From the NCBI GenBank assembly GCA_012845835.1, contig JABAKD010000023.1:26081972-26145971 (forward strand): a DNA stretch of 64,000 nucleotides, in the 5' to 3' direction. The notes below the pieces were generated by a model. That model was not told where the DNA came from. It ran no database searches and saw nothing but the letters and a program-made list of their open reading frames with translations. Positions 10,688-22,215 of this stretch are shown piece after piece. The position numbers and the translations under genes are program-made. Positions within the stretch are counted from its first letter, which is position 1. The number at the start of each line of letters is the position of its first letter. Source of the stretch: Undaria pinnatifida (lineage: Eukaryota; Sar; Phaeophyceae; Laminariales; Alariaceae).

Positions 10688-11940
10688 GTTATCTAAAACT
10701 CGGAGTACGCTGATATTCAGGTATTTGGCGCTTTATTCTATATCGCGATTTTTTTGCCCGCTTCACCGGCTGTCTAAAACTCAATATCGCATTTTTACCA
10801 CATCCGCGTTGGATATAAAACTCGGGTAAGCAAGAAATTACTTACTGACAGTCCCGTACGCGTATACACCAAGCATCGCGAACACGTCCCACACGTCCCA
10901 CGGCGTGGGCTTGACGACGTGGCCGCTGCTGCTACTAGCTGCAGTGTCGTTAACCCCGCGAACATTTACGACTGCGTCCTGCATGGAGTTGGCGCCAGGT
11001 ATAGGAGACGTCCCCGCCCGGGCGCGTCTCGCCATGGTCCTGCGACGGCTCCACCAAAAGCGAAAAGAGCGAATGGCTTTGTCCAGAGTGGATGACGGAG
11101 GCAGCTCCGACGAAGAGCACGCGAGGCGTGTACGACTGATACTGTTTTTCTACTACTGCTGTCAATATCTAGTGCTGCAGTAGTGAGTGCCGACCAGAAC
11201 GGAAATGTAAGGACCGTTTCGTAAATGTAACTGAGACAGATACGGCACGTATAATCAGAAAAATACAAATTGGCGTTGAGAGCGTTGTGTTTTTGATTTT
11301 GAGAAATCACACCAAAAGCTCCAATCAATATATCGGTGGGAGACGGCGATTCCCCATAGCTACTCATGCCGGAAGGACCATAACCAGCGTCAACGCCGAG
11401 TTCTCCAGGCAGCCCATCTCCAGCAGGACGAGGGTCAGCCGCTGGCCGTTTCGTGCCAGTTCGCGTTTGCGCGCCAACACCGTCTGCGTCGGAGGTGTAC
11501 CATCCATCTGCGATGCGACGCCCTGTGCCTGTGCTGTTCAAACCTGCGCCGCTGAACCCCGGTAACCCCAACGCTTGCCAGGGCTGCTGAAACGGGTCTC
11601 CTGTCCCCGCACAAGTGACGGCATCGTCACGGTCACTGCTGTCCATGTTCCGGCAAGGGCGGCGATGGTGATGGGGCACGTCACCAGCGCGGCAGCAGAC
11701 AGTCTTGGTGTCCAAGCTCTCACCAATTTCTGGTTCTGACAACTAACACTGGATCTTCCCTCCAAAAAAAATCACAAAATATCGCGTAGGTGGGAATTCC
11801 CACCTGACGCGATATTTCGGTATGTGCGGACCACATATGGCGAAAATATCCCGACAGCCCGCGGTCGTCTAAAACTCCAGACGCACATAATTCGGCTCTA
11901 AACGACCAATATCGCGATATTTCCGAGTTTTAGACAACTC
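10688..11940. mobile_element. TIR element with captured-looking sequence
   Basis: The left end GTTATCTAAAACTCGG and the inverted right end GTTGTCTAAAACTCGG (on the minus strand) define a ~16-bp TIR. Further GTCTAAAACTC words lie inside both ends, and single ends of the family also occur near 23508 and 28142. I could not define a target-site duplication. The interior on the minus strand has an open stretch (10966-11742) and a shorter frame (10838-11035) that ends at a consensus donor, ACTGTCA/GTAAGT. This looks like captured exon material. No transposase is present. Confidence 0.5.
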
Positions 11941-12000
11941 TATCAAGTACCTATTTTTTGGAAACATTATCAAGTACCATTTGGAAATGATGCCAATTTT

Positions 12001-12290
12001 GTAAATCATCCAGGCGTTGCAGACATTAAGATTCAACCAAAATCTCCGAAATTCCTCCTCGACATGCGGTATTTTTGCAACTGCTCGCTTGTCTCGCTCG
12101 GCATCCGTCCGCGTTCACGTCGATGTGCGGAACGGACACGGCAGGGCGAGGGGCGTTGGAGCCGCCCCCCGAAGGCGGCGCTCGAACGAAGCTATATTCG
12201 ACCGAGAATTCCAGTTCTGCGAATCGCATACTTCGGCCGAGACAAAAAGAAAACTCCTGACCAAATCCCTGACACCAAAGAATGATTTTA
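12001..12290 (-). repeat. Dispersed repeat, related to 20733-21010 and 25503-25800
   Basis: Inverted relative to the two other copies. The shared core includes CGACGTGAACGCGGACGG and GCCGCCTTCGGGGGGCGGC (plus-strand sense of the other copies). Every copy can be read as an open frame of about 100 codons, but the identity extends outside the frame, so I do not call a gene. The stretch 12300-12890 holds nothing I recognise except a short CCGGGAAGTGCCTA repeat shared with ~14670. Confidence 0.6.
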
Positions 12291-12892
12291 TATATATGTA
12301 CAAGGTTCCCCTCCGGGAAGTGCCTAAGGGAGTGGCGCAAGAACGAAACCCAAACATCCAACATCTGACTGTCTGTGGGCAAATAAGATGTACCTGGTGG
12401 TAGTGAAAACTATGTTTTTGTCCGCGGCTAGCGGAGTGTGGGGGTTCGCTCTCTCGCCGTCGTGGTGGAGAACCGTAAATAAGTGGTAATCCCATCAGTA
12501 CGTACGTGTCCAGCGCCAGTACTCGTACCATGGGGACTTTTTATACGGGCGACTCTTATGCAGTAAAATACGCGTGGTAAAAAATAAAAGGACGAATAGG
12601 TAGATTTTCAACCGGCAAAAAAACAAATTAGCAGTTGTTCCGTGCGCCGTCTTTCTGTCGTGGTTGTGATTTTTTTTCTTTGTTTCCTGTTGTTTCGTAT
12701 GGAAATCAGCAATTTCAGAATAGGTACTCTTCGTGTCTTGTTGAGCCAGATATTGCACTTAACGACGAGTGATACACGCCAGGATGGGCAATCGTCCGCC
12801 TTCACCGCCAGTTCGTCGCAGAGAGTGCGCGAAATGAGGAACTGCTGTAGGGCTTCTATTGTCGCTGAGACAGAGAAGCCCTTTCTCATGGA

Positions 12893-14070
12893 CCATCAGC
12901 GCCTATATCCACTGCTGTTTGCTTTTTAGATTCAAGAAAAAATACGCTGGATTGTTTAGATCGTCGTCCGATTCAAAATCGTCCCCTTGTAGAGACGAAA
13001 GCAACTCGACCCAGCATAGCGAAGACTCGCCACGCGCACATACATGATGTGTCCTACTACTGCTGCTGTGCGGCAAGGTTGTACACGTAGCGTTGTGCTG
13101 TCCTCATGTTGTCCGACCCCTGTCATCTGTGGTGTGAGCAAAATCTCCGACCCCCTCTGTTGAGTACCTGGTACGTAAAAACATTCTGTCTACTCGTACT
13201 TGGACTTAAATGTAAGGATGGGTTGATACATAAATTATTATCAGAAATTTTCTTATATTACCGCCCGAATTGGCGCGATCTATGGACATGCAATGGAGAT
13301 GCGCACGAAGTGGCAGCACAGCGGAAATATGGGGTATGGTGGGGTGACAAATGGCACGCTCCGATCAAAGAACCAGCTTCTACAACAGCAGCCACACGCG
13401 CCTAGAGGTGCAGGCTTTTGATGCTTGGGGGCTGGACCGCTGCTGGGCGGCAGGATCGTAGCGTGGTGCCATCAGCGCCTAGTCTATACCCACTGCTGTT
13501 TGCTTTTTATAGTCAAGCAAAATTACGCTGGATTGTTTTGATCGTCGTCCGATTCAAATCCCCTCGTGGAGACGAAAGCAACTCGCCTCAGCATAGCGAG
13601 GACTCGCCACGCGCATGTACATCATGTATCCCACTACTGCTGCTGTGCGGTAGCGTGGTACACGTAGCGTTGTGCCGTCCTCATGTTTGGTACCTGTCAT
13701 CTGTGGCGTGAGCAAAATCTCCGACACAAAACAATACCCCTTCAGTATGTAGTACGGAAAAATACTGCCTATTTGGACGTAAATGTAAGGACGGGTTTGA
13801 ACATCAATTACTATTAAAAAGGTTCCTATATTACCGACCAAATTGGCGCGAACTATGGACATGCAATTGAGATGCGTCTATTATGGGCATGCAATTGAGA
13901 AGCGTCCGAAGCGGCGGCACACCAGAAATATGGGGTATGGTGGGGTGACAAATGCCATGCTCCGATAAAAAAATCAGCTACTACAACAGCAGCCACACGC
14001 GCATACAGTTGCAGGCTGCTGCTAGGGGGCTAGACTGCTGCTGGGCGGCAGGATTAGCGTGGTGCTCTGT
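12893..14070. repeat. Tandem pair of ~575-bp repeats
   Basis: Unit 1 at ~12893-13468 and unit 2 at ~13469-14070 both start GCGCCTA...CCACTGCTGTTTGC and contain CAGCATAGCGA, CTGCTGCTGTGCGG and GGGGTATGGTGGGGTGACAA. Partial units recur at ~15490-15765, ~16040-16440 and ~16440-16720, so the family spreads across 4 kb. No open frame is shared by the units, so this is non-coding repeat DNA. Confidence 0.7.
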
Positions 14071-14420
14071 GCAAAGAGAGGGAACGAAACGTGTACCCTT
14101 TACGAGCAGGAAAGCCCGGTTTGCATCAGAGCTTTACGTACGTACGCGGGGATAGGGGGTGCAGAAACCCAATCCCCGGGGATGTTGCGGAAACCCGGGG
14201 ATTTGCCTTATGTGTGCCCAAGGCCAAAAAAGTTTAAAAGGCTTGCCACGCGCGACACACTGCACGGATCGCGACCAAACCTCCAGCAACGTGAGCCCGA
14301 CGGTCGAATTGTGCCCACCCCACCCGACGTCTGGGACAAAGGTGCGAGCACGAAGAGATGTGCCCGAAGGGAAAAAAAAAATCACAATTATACATCGACA
14401 TATATATATATCGATTTTTT
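13950..14420 (+). repeat. Direct repeat paired with 16600-17065
   Basis: It contains AACCCGGGGATTTGCCTTATG and GGCCAAAAAAGTTTAAAAGGC, which recur with few changes at 16840-16900. The pair brackets 2.2 kb of related repeats, suggesting unequal exchange inside the ~570-bp repeat family. Confidence 0.6.
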
Positions 14421-14536
14421 AAGGGGATCCTTTTTTTCGCCGATGACACCTGGATTCACCAAGGAAAACCAGGCTTAATTGCTATCTATTGTTTTTTTAA
14501 CAAATAAATATTGATTTTTCATGAGGATACATATTT

Positions 14537-14628
14537 TTTTCGATGACACCCGGATTCGAACCAGCGAAGGCCACCAGGATTATAGGCGGACAGTCCATGT
14601 ACTAGACCACAATATGTTACAGCAGCAG
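14537..14628 (-). mobile_element. tRNA-derived SINE head, copy c
   Basis: B-box core GGTTCGAATCC and a mutated A-box on the minus strand. A shorter relic lies just upstream at ~14440-14490. Confidence 0.55.
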
Positions 14629-14639
14629 TGGTGTATCTA

Positions 14640-15480
14640 CCAGTACTATTTTTTCACAAATATACAAGGTTCCCCTTCGGGAAGTGCCTAGGGGAGTGGC
14701 GCAAGGACACATTATTATCACTACCGGACGCAATGGCCATTTGTTTGTACATACCTGGTACAAAAAATAAATGCTCGGAAAAATAATGAATGCGCATTTT
14801 ACCCGCAGTACTTGGGTGTACTCAAAATTATTAGCAGCAGTACTTTCAGCACTTTTTGGGTGCTCGAGATAGACGTGCCCACGACCGATCTGTTGTTGAG
14901 AAAATACACACAACACACAAAACTTTTACACCGTATGCTATGTATGATTTAGAGAAGAGCGTCACACTTCGACCTCCAGGTTAGGGACCGCCAGGAAGCG
15001 AGAAGGGGCACGTGTGGCGTGGGATGCGGCTTACTACTGTAGAATACTTAACTGGGAGCAAGAGGACAACACGTGACAGGCTATGGCAAAAGCAACTCGC
15101 CGCCGTAAGGAGAGGATACGGCACGCGCACATGGTCCTACCACGGTAGTAGCGTTTTGCTCTCCGTACGTTGTCTGCTGCTGTCCCTGTCACGTGCGATC
15201 TACGCAAACAAAAACTTATTATTATCGAGGCACGAGAAAATAAGGGTTTTGTATGTACGGAAGAAGTTTGGGGTTATTGCACGTTGACCAATGAGATCAA
15301 CGCGGGTGGTTACTTGTACTTGTCCTGGTTATGGCAAAAGGGAACCTTGGATCAGTCTGCCTGGTTGCTGACTAGCAAGCGAAACACGCAGAGAAGAGAG
15401 AAGCATCGTCAGCGAGACAGGTTCAAGGTGAGATATAGACTGGCTGATGTAAAAAACAGAAAAATACTCATTTAAAAAAA
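14640..15480. other. Unassigned stretch
   Basis: It contains no convincing gene. The open frame at 15170-15475 has no recognisable domain and no splice context. The 5' part shares the CTTCGGGAAGTGCC word with 12305. Confidence 0.35.
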
Positions 15481-15757
15481 CAGAAAAATACTCATTAAAA
15501 AACTGCCTCTGTGGACGTAAATGTGTAAGGATGGGCTGGTTGGTCAATCTAGATTATTACTACTTTTGAAGGTTCCTATGTACAGCAGAAACGTGCCGTG
15601 TGGTGGGGTGAAAAATGAAAGGCTCCGACACAAGCAACACGCCGCAGCATAGCGAGGACACGCCACGCGCACAAAAATTGTGTTGCTTACCGCAGCTGCT
15701 GTGCGGCAGGGTTGGAGCGTTGTGCTCTCCGCATGTTGTCTGCTGTCTGTCATCTGC

Positions 15758-15759
<2 letters not shown>

Positions 15760-15793
<34 letters not shown>
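15760..15793 (-). repeat. T34 homopolymer, poly(A) tail of a retroposon on the minus strand
   Basis: Thirty-four Ts are followed by AGATCCTCCTGGGGATCCGGG and an AAGCTTAAGCT-type sequence. The insertion at 22689-22801 has the same order: T-run, ATCCTCC, GGATGGGG, AAAGTTTTAGCT. This is probably a SINE family read on the minus strand, with the T-run as its tail. Confidence 0.55.
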
Positions 15794-15796
<3 letters not shown>

Positions 15797-16599
15797 TCCT
15801 CCTGGGGATCCGGGTAAAAAAAGCTTAAGCTCCATACACTTTCGTTTGTGTACCAGTTTTCGTCCATCCGCAGAACGCAGACTTTGTGTCAACTTCCCCC
15901 CTCCGGTTTAGTCAACACTATGAACTTGCCGGCCTTCTTTGGCTGATCCCTATACGGTTCAACCTAGAAGGTGAGATAGCCACCCAGGAATCGACAGCTC
16001 TTTTTGCTCTGTCTTTACCCTGGGTAGTGCGGGATTTGCCTGCGCCTGTTCATCTGCGATCTTACATAAATGGTGTTGCCTACTGCTGCTGCAGTCTGGC
16101 AGAGCTGTAGCGTTGTGCTCTTTTGGTATGGTACGGTATCATATACGCAACCTGAACATAAATATAAGGACCGTTTGCGTACTAATATTACATTCATACG
16201 ATCCTTACAATTTACGCCGCCATGTCACTCGACACTGGACGGGAGCAGCAGTAGCAGCAGCGAGAGGTAGCGCGTATAGGCGGGTAGAGCATCGCAGGCT
16301 CCGATCAAAGCAATCAGCGACTGCAACAGCAGCCACACGCGCAGAGAGTTGCAGGCTGCTACTGCTCGGGGGCTGGACTGCTGCTGGCGGCAGGATCGTA
16401 GCGTGGTGCTCTGCCAAAATAGGGAAATGTACGTGTACGAAGGACGCCAATATGTACATAAATATAAGGACCGTTTGCGTACTAATATGATATTCCAACG
16501 ATACGTACAACTTACGCCGCCATGTCACTTGGCACTCGACTAAAGCAGCGGTAGCAGCAGCAGCAGTGAGAAGTAGCGGCGTAAGGCGGGTAGCGCCGG

Positions 16600-17065
16600 C
16601 TCCGATCAAAGCAATCAGCTACTACAACAGCACAGCCACACGCCCAGAAAGTTGCAGGCTGATGCTGCTAGGGGGTTGGACTGCTGCTGGGCGGCAGGAT
16701 CGAAGTGCGGTGCTCTGTGCAAAAATAGGGAAATGCGCCGACGTGTACCCTCTACGAGCAGGAAAACGCGGTTTGCATCAAAACCGTACATACATGGGGA
16801 TAGGGGATGCAGAAACCCAATCCCTGGGGATATTTCGGAAACTAGGGGATTTGCTTTATGTGTGCCCAAGGCCAAAAAAGTTCAAAAGGCTTGCCACGCG
16901 CGGCACACTGAACGGATCGCGCCCAAACCTCCGGCAACGTGAGCCCAACGGTCGAATTGTGCCCACCCCCCCCTAACGTTTGGGACAAAGGTGCGAGCAC
17001 GAAGAGATGTGCCCGAAGGTGAAAAAAAAACACAATTATACATATACATAGATAATTTTTTTCAT
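16600..17065 (+). repeat. Direct repeat paired with 13950-14420
   Basis: Second copy of the 13950-14420 segment, ending in AAAAAAAACACAATTATACAT. It is followed by another tRNA-derived SINE relic at 17085-17160. Confidence 0.6.
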
Positions 17066-17084
17066 GAGGATTATTTATTTTTCA

Positions 17085-17160
17085 TATGACCCCTGGATTC
17101 AACCAACGAACACCAGGCTTATAAGCGGACAGTCTATCTACTAGAAGGCCACAAAGTCAC
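17085..17160 (-). mobile_element. tRNA-derived SINE head, copy d
   Basis: Minus-strand A-box region (CTAGTAGATAGACTGTCC) and a damaged B box (TTGAATCC). A second fragment starts near 17200. This is a decayed member of the family at 9888 and 10053. Confidence 0.45.
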
Positions 17161-17238
17161 ATTGATATCTAATAGTTTTTCATGAGGATCATTTTTTTCC
17201 CCGATGACACCGGGATTCAAACCAACGAGAAGACCTTA

Positions 17239-17790
17239 AGGCTTATAGTACATACCCGTACTACTACACCAGGTTTGTACATACCATCAGGTACTACGCT
17301 GTTGAATCACAATGCACGCCCAGCTCAGATCAGTGCGGCTATATATAGCCCAGCAGCGCAGCGTAGCGCCGTGCGGAGCCGTGCGGTGCGGTGCGGTGCC
17401 GTGCCCTTCGATGCGGTGCTGTGTCGTGCTGCGCTGTGTGCTTTCTTTCGAACACAGAGCAGTACCGGGTATATTGCGTGTTGTTAAGGACTACTTTTTT
17501 TCTTTTTTCTTTTCTACATGTATTTGATCTTTCACGGCCCCATGTTTTTTTCCCTACGCAAATTACCCCCGTACTGCCGATCAGAACGTAACACCGGTGA
17601 CAAAAGCACACAGCACAGCTGAGCACAACAGGGCAATTTGCTCTAGGCAGCTCTTGGCATTATTAAATCGTTGTTCGCACCAAATCATGGGCCTCTTCTT
17701 TTTGCCCCCTTTACATGTTTTAAGTTGCATTCTTCCTTGCCTTGCGCGAGCGTAGCGGGCGCGTCAGCCGCCCGCGGAGCGGAGCCCTTG
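17239..17790 (+). mobile_element. Helitron-like non-autonomous element, 5'-truncated copy
   Basis: It shares its body, in reverse, with the insertion at 24094-24762. Common features are the TATATATAGCC stretch, the GTGCGGTGCGG tract and the CTTTCGAACACAGAGC word. It ends with a GC-rich hairpin (GCGGGCG...CGCCCGC) and then GGAGCCCTTG at 17790. A hairpin about 10 bases before the 3' end is a Helitron trait, but the terminal CCCTTG does not match the canonical CTRR. No protein is encoded. Confidence 0.5.
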
Positions 17791-17808
17791 CATATATATA
17801 TATAAATA

Positions 17809-17870
17809 CAAGGGCTTCGCTCGCGGGCGGCTGGGCGCCGCCCGCTACGCTTGCGGAAGGAGGAATAGAC
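17809..17870 (-). mobile_element. Second Helitron-like 3' tail, facing the first
   Basis: CAAGGGCTTCGC followed by the GCGGGCGGC...GCCGCCCGC hairpin is the reverse of the 3' end at 17790. Only 18 AT-rich bases (17791-17808) separate the two ends, so two insertions appear to have landed tail to tail in one TATATA site. Confidence 0.45.
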
Positions 17871-18368
17871 ATTCAGTAGAAAGGCGGAAAAGAAGCACAA
17901 ATGGCGCAACTGGCGGCTTGAAAATGCCAAGAGGTCCATATATAGTACAACGGTACAGGATAGAGACGATTATGATTATGAGTTTGTTATTATCATCCAT
18001 TCGCCCAGTCCATGATGGGCACGTCGGAGGACTTGGTTGGCATATCCTTCCACCTCTCAGGTAGCACCTAGGTCCTGTACACTTATTAATAGCTCTCTCT
18101 AAGTCGATCATCAATAATAAATTATCGCAGTGCATAAACACCAGGCACGCGCTTGTCAAGGATAGAGACAGGAAAACTACAACTTAAGATGTAAAGGAGC
18201 GCAGTGCCAAAAAAACATGCTGGAAGCAGGAACTTGAACGCACACACCGCAAACATGTGAAGTACATTTGTACTCCTGAAAGACGAAGAGCACGCATTTA
18301 GGCATAGTTCTCAAAAAACGATGCTGGTATAATAAACCACAACTTAACGTTCTATAAAGAACGTGCTG

Positions 18369-18915
18369 TCAACATTGCTTCCGAAGGAGCATGCAGGCTT
18401 GCTTGGACTCTTCCTCCTCAGCGGAGGTACCCAGCACCTTGCACTCTTGTTTTTTGTCGATGGTCTTGTGGATCTGTCCACAAACGTTGAAGCATGGCGG
18501 GAGAACGTCGATAAGTATGTGTAAAAAAGTATTCGTACTTCTCTCCAGCAGACGTCGTAACCATCCAAATTATTGGAGCTCCTTTCGCTGTTAGTAATTG
18601 TTGTGGTATTGTTGTACTTGCTCTTGGTACTTGGAAAAAGAGCCGCACTTCATAGACTATATCCGCACGCCATCCCCTAGTCTTGAGCAAGAGACATGGA
18701 TGTCTCGACTCGTGACACACAGGACGCAAGATAAGAGTAGAACGTACCTCGATGTCGAACGCCCTCGTGGCACCGTGGGAATGGAATGCGGGATGTATAT
18801 CGAGCAAGTGGTCGCCTGCCTTCTTCAGGAGGTCACCGACCTTGATATCGCCGGTGCACTTCGTGTTTATGTCCTCGCCGACTTGGCGGCCCTCGGCGGC
18901 TGCTTCGCAGGGCTT
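18369..18915 (-). CDS. Spliced host gene fragment, Cys-module protein (paralogue of the gene at 57460)
   Basis: Two exons are supported on the minus strand. Exon A, 18748-18915 (56 codons), has acceptor TTTGCAG and donor GAG/GTACGT. Exon B, 18369-18473 (34 codons plus TGA), has acceptor TTTGTGGACAG. Both junctions are phase 0. Exon A reads KPC, then 16 residues, CTGDIKVGDLL, then a His-rich end. Exon B reads KTIDKKQECKVLGTSAEEEE. The gene at 57460 has the matching order KRC, CTGKIKAGDLV, KIVDEF, KVL, STAEKEAS and an acceptor at the same place, which makes a real gene family likely. Upstream exons and the start codon are not identified. The function is unknown. The C...C...H spacing suggests metal binding, but that is inference. 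Confidence 0.6.
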
Positions 18916-18951
18916 CTGCAAACGACAACAACGGATGGGAATACCTTGCGT

Positions 18952-19540
18952 TCAGTGAATGTTCAAAATAGTAAGGCCACGTAGCTGTCGTCGATTTCCA
19001 AAGTTTGAAAGGAAGTCGTACAATTTAACACTGTTGTAATGAAAGCGGTCGTTTATGGGCAAAGCCCTGCCTGGTACCACAACGTTGCTAACACGTATGA
19101 AACCACCTCTGGGACAGGAACGAACGGGATTCACAGTCGCAACTGGTAAGCGTGAGCCCCGGTATACTGCTATATAAGGCCTACCGGCGGAATACCGACA
19201 ACGAAGGGTAAGAGACAGTACCTGCTGTATATATTGTTCGGTACTACTCTATTACTGCTGCTATCAACACTATTACGACCGACGTGTACTGCGATTCCTG
19301 AAGAGGTTGCGCACCTACTTGTACTCGTTAATACAAAGAGTTCATGTGGTTGCATGAAAAATGAGTAACAGTAGTAGTACACCACGTCACTACATGAACA
19401 ACTCGCTAACCCCAATCACGGGACTGCTCTCCAGCATCACCCAGGTTAACTTCAGCTTCTGTTTACTGCTATATATCAACCTCCAGTGTGTACTGCGACT
19501 GGTGCTGAGGTATCATGCTGCTGTGTTATTTATCACTGCA
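18952..19540. other. Unassigned stretch upstream of the Cys-module gene
   Basis: It would hold the upstream exons or promoter of the minus-strand gene at 18369-18915, but I find no exon that matches the paralogue. No other feature is visible. Confidence 0.3.
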
Positions 19541-19930
19541 TGGACCATTTTTACAACCCTGGCTGACCCCCGTGATGAGACTTGCCCGTTTTCATTGCGT
19601 CTTACATGTACAGATACCACGTAGTCGTAGTCGTACATCCAAAACGTGTGTTTATATCACAGCACAAAGCGTCACTGCATGGACCACTTGTTCAACCCCC
19701 GCTTACCCCGATGACGGGACTGCCCCGTACTCGTAGTCGTACATACATGAAGTGTGTTTGGCTGTACGTATGAAAAAGAAATCGCATCACACAGCGTCAC
19801 TGCATAGGTCTACTCGTAGACCTGAGTACTTGTACCATTCCCGCTTACACCGCGATGACGGGACTGCCCCGTACCGAACTCGTACATGCAAAAGTGTGTT
19901 TGTACGCATGAAAAAGAAATCACAGCACAA
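19540..19930. repeat. Degenerate tandem repeat, three units of ~130 bp
   Basis: The units share CGTCACTGCAT, GATGACGGGACTGCCC, a GTACATACATG-like word and GAAAAAGAAATCRCA. Spacing is ~120-130 bp with many substitutions. Confidence 0.6.
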
Positions 19931-19949
19931 CAACAGAAATGTAACTCAC

Positions 19950-20137
19950 GTTTCGTCAAGCTTTCAGCTCCTTCGTTAGGGACGCCGATCGAAGGTGAAT
20001 CACAGGTGTCCGCGTCACACCAGTCACACACACGAGGGTTGTCGCCGCTTCCCCAGTGCTTGTTAAGGTTATGAAAAGCTTGGCACGTGGAAGGCTCGTC
20101 ACTCCTGCAGGTGTCGCAGACAGCGTACTGGGAACTC
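19950..20137 (-). CDS. Candidate Cys-rich exon of an unknown gene
   Basis: The minus-strand open stretch is bounded by a consensus donor (AAAC/GTGAGT) and a plausible acceptor (AAAAAACAG/GAG). It encodes a cluster CDTCRSDEPSTC, then FHNLNKHW, then VCDWCDADTC, which looks like paired zinc-binding sites. Just upstream, in another frame (20099-20329), CPSKGCDGFLIAR is also zinc-ribbon-like. The two could be neighbouring exons. I do not recognise the family. A KDZ-type transposase with CxC fingers is one alternative. Confidence 0.35.
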
Positions 20138-21284
20138 CTGTTTTTTCCTATTTCGTGCGATGAGGAAGCCGTCACAACCCTTGCTCGGGCACGGCCAATC
20201 AATCAGGATTGCCAGAAGAAGCTGAGTCCCGTTCTTGCCCGACCAGCTTCCACACGCCTGATCCTGAACCTCCACCACCCCCACTTTTGGCGGAGCCTCC
20301 TCCCGCACTAGCCTTGGTCCGCTTCGCAAATTTCAACTTCAATTTGTTATTGCCGATCCGGCAAATTTCAAATTCAAATTGTTTGCAGCCGTCAACGGCA
20401 ATTCCCTCTCAACAGCCAGCAATTGGCCAACTTCAAATAAAAGTACAAAAAAGAAGTTGCTGAAAAAGCAAAATAAAAATATCAGAGAGCAAGCAGTAAA
20501 GATCAGAGAATGAGAGCTAAAAAGTAAGTAAGAATGAGACTAGGGAAAGCAAGGAAGGCAAGGAACTTAGGGACGGTTCTTTTTTCCAGCAACTAATTTT
20601 CTTTTCGGCAATTACGGGCTGAGAAGGGCTGAGAGGGGGGAGGATATGCCGAGCGAGACGTCCGAGGGGGGCGAGGTCTAGGTATATAGTTTTATACTCC
20701 GGAGTATATAAAATCATTCCTTGAATGTCGAGTCATTCCTTGGTGTCATGGACTTTGGTCAGGAGTTTTTTGTCTCGGCCGAAGTATGCAATTCGCGGAA
20801 CTGGAATTCTCGGTCGAATATGGCTTGGTTCGAGCGCCGCCTTCGGGGGGCGGCTCCAACGCCCCTCGCCCTGCCGTGTCCGTTCCGCACATCGACGTGA
20901 ACGCGGACGGGCGCCGAGCGAGACGAGCGAGTGTCGAGGAGGAATTTTGGAAAAATTGTTGAATCTTAATGGCTGCAACGCCTGAATGATTTACAAAATT
21001 GGCATCATTTCCAAACGGTACGTGATAATGTTTGGAATTTCGCGGTGGCATACTCTCGAGCGTTTTTCTTTGCTGTACTTTTTTACTAGTTCGTTTGGTT
21101 TCTTGCTCGGCATTCTATTGCTTTTGTTTCTGCTCGTTTTGCCAGCTGGAATTTTATTTTTTTAGTGTGGGTTAACCTAAACCGTGACACAACTTACCGA
21201 CGATACCCAACAACTTCGTGACACAAATTACCGACGGCAAGACGTCTCGTGACAAAATAACTCCCAAATCATGATACTTTCACG

Positions 21285-22215
21285 TAACAGAATTTCGAGA
21301 CAAAACCTAGCAGGTAGAGCCGTCTCTTCGGCCTTTGGCCCTGGCTTTAGCACGGCCGCTGACACTCCAGGCAGCCTCTGCTGTAGGCATGAACGAATGC
21401 GGTTGATTCGCAGCGAACTATCCCGCTGTGCTCGCTTCTATGTGGCCATTGTCCATGCCATTTCATGTCACCTCCCTTCTGTTTTGAGCTCGTCGTCGTA
21501 CGGTTGAGGTACGAGGAAACCCGTACGTACTCGGTGAGAGCAGCAGTATGTACGACGAGCATGAACGCCATTTGACGACATTGGCAAGCACACAACAGCA
21601 GGTGCCGCAGCAGTAGCCGAAGGGCGAAACTTCTAGCACATAATGCAGCAACTAGTAGCAACCAGAACTACAGCAGATAGCTCAAAGTGCAGTGCGAGTG
21701 CCGTTGGCAAGTTTAGTCGTACACGCATCACTCTGTCCAATATATAACAGGATCTTGAGACAAAACCTAGCAGGTAGAAGAGCCATCTCTTCGGCCTCTG
21801 GCCCTGGCTTTAGCACCGCCGCGGACACTCCAGTCAGCCTCTGCTGTAGGCATGAACGAGTGCGGTTGATTCGCAGCGAACTATCCCGCTGTGCTCGCTT
21901 CTATGTGGCCATTGTCCATGCCATTTCATGTCACCTCCCTTCTGTTTTGAGCTCGTCGTCGTACGGTTGAGGTACGAGGAAACCCGTACGTACTCGGTGA
22001 GAACAGCAGTATGTACGACGAGCATGAACGCCAACTGACGGCATTGGCAAACACACAACAGCAGGCGTAGCAGCAGTAGCCGAAGGGCGGAACTTCTGGC
22101 ACATAATGCAGCAACTAGAAGCAACCAGAACTACAGCAGATAGCTCAAAGTGCAGTGCGAGTGCCGTTGGCAAGTTTAGTCGTACACGCATCACTCCGTC
22201 CAATATATATCACCC
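21285..22215 (+). repeat. Two tandem ~465-bp units in copy A
   Basis: Units start at about 21285 and 21750 with GAGACAAAACCTAGCAGG and end with GTCGTACACGCATCACT and AATATATAAC. Both can be read as an open frame (FGPGFSTAADTP...LCCRHER), but identity is equally high outside the frame. No family is recognised. Confidence 0.8.

Noticed and set aside
21271-22124. Gene encoding the FGPGFSTAADTP peptide
   Set aside because: It occurs four times in the tandem and segmental copies, with identity just as high outside the frame. There is no family match and no splice context.
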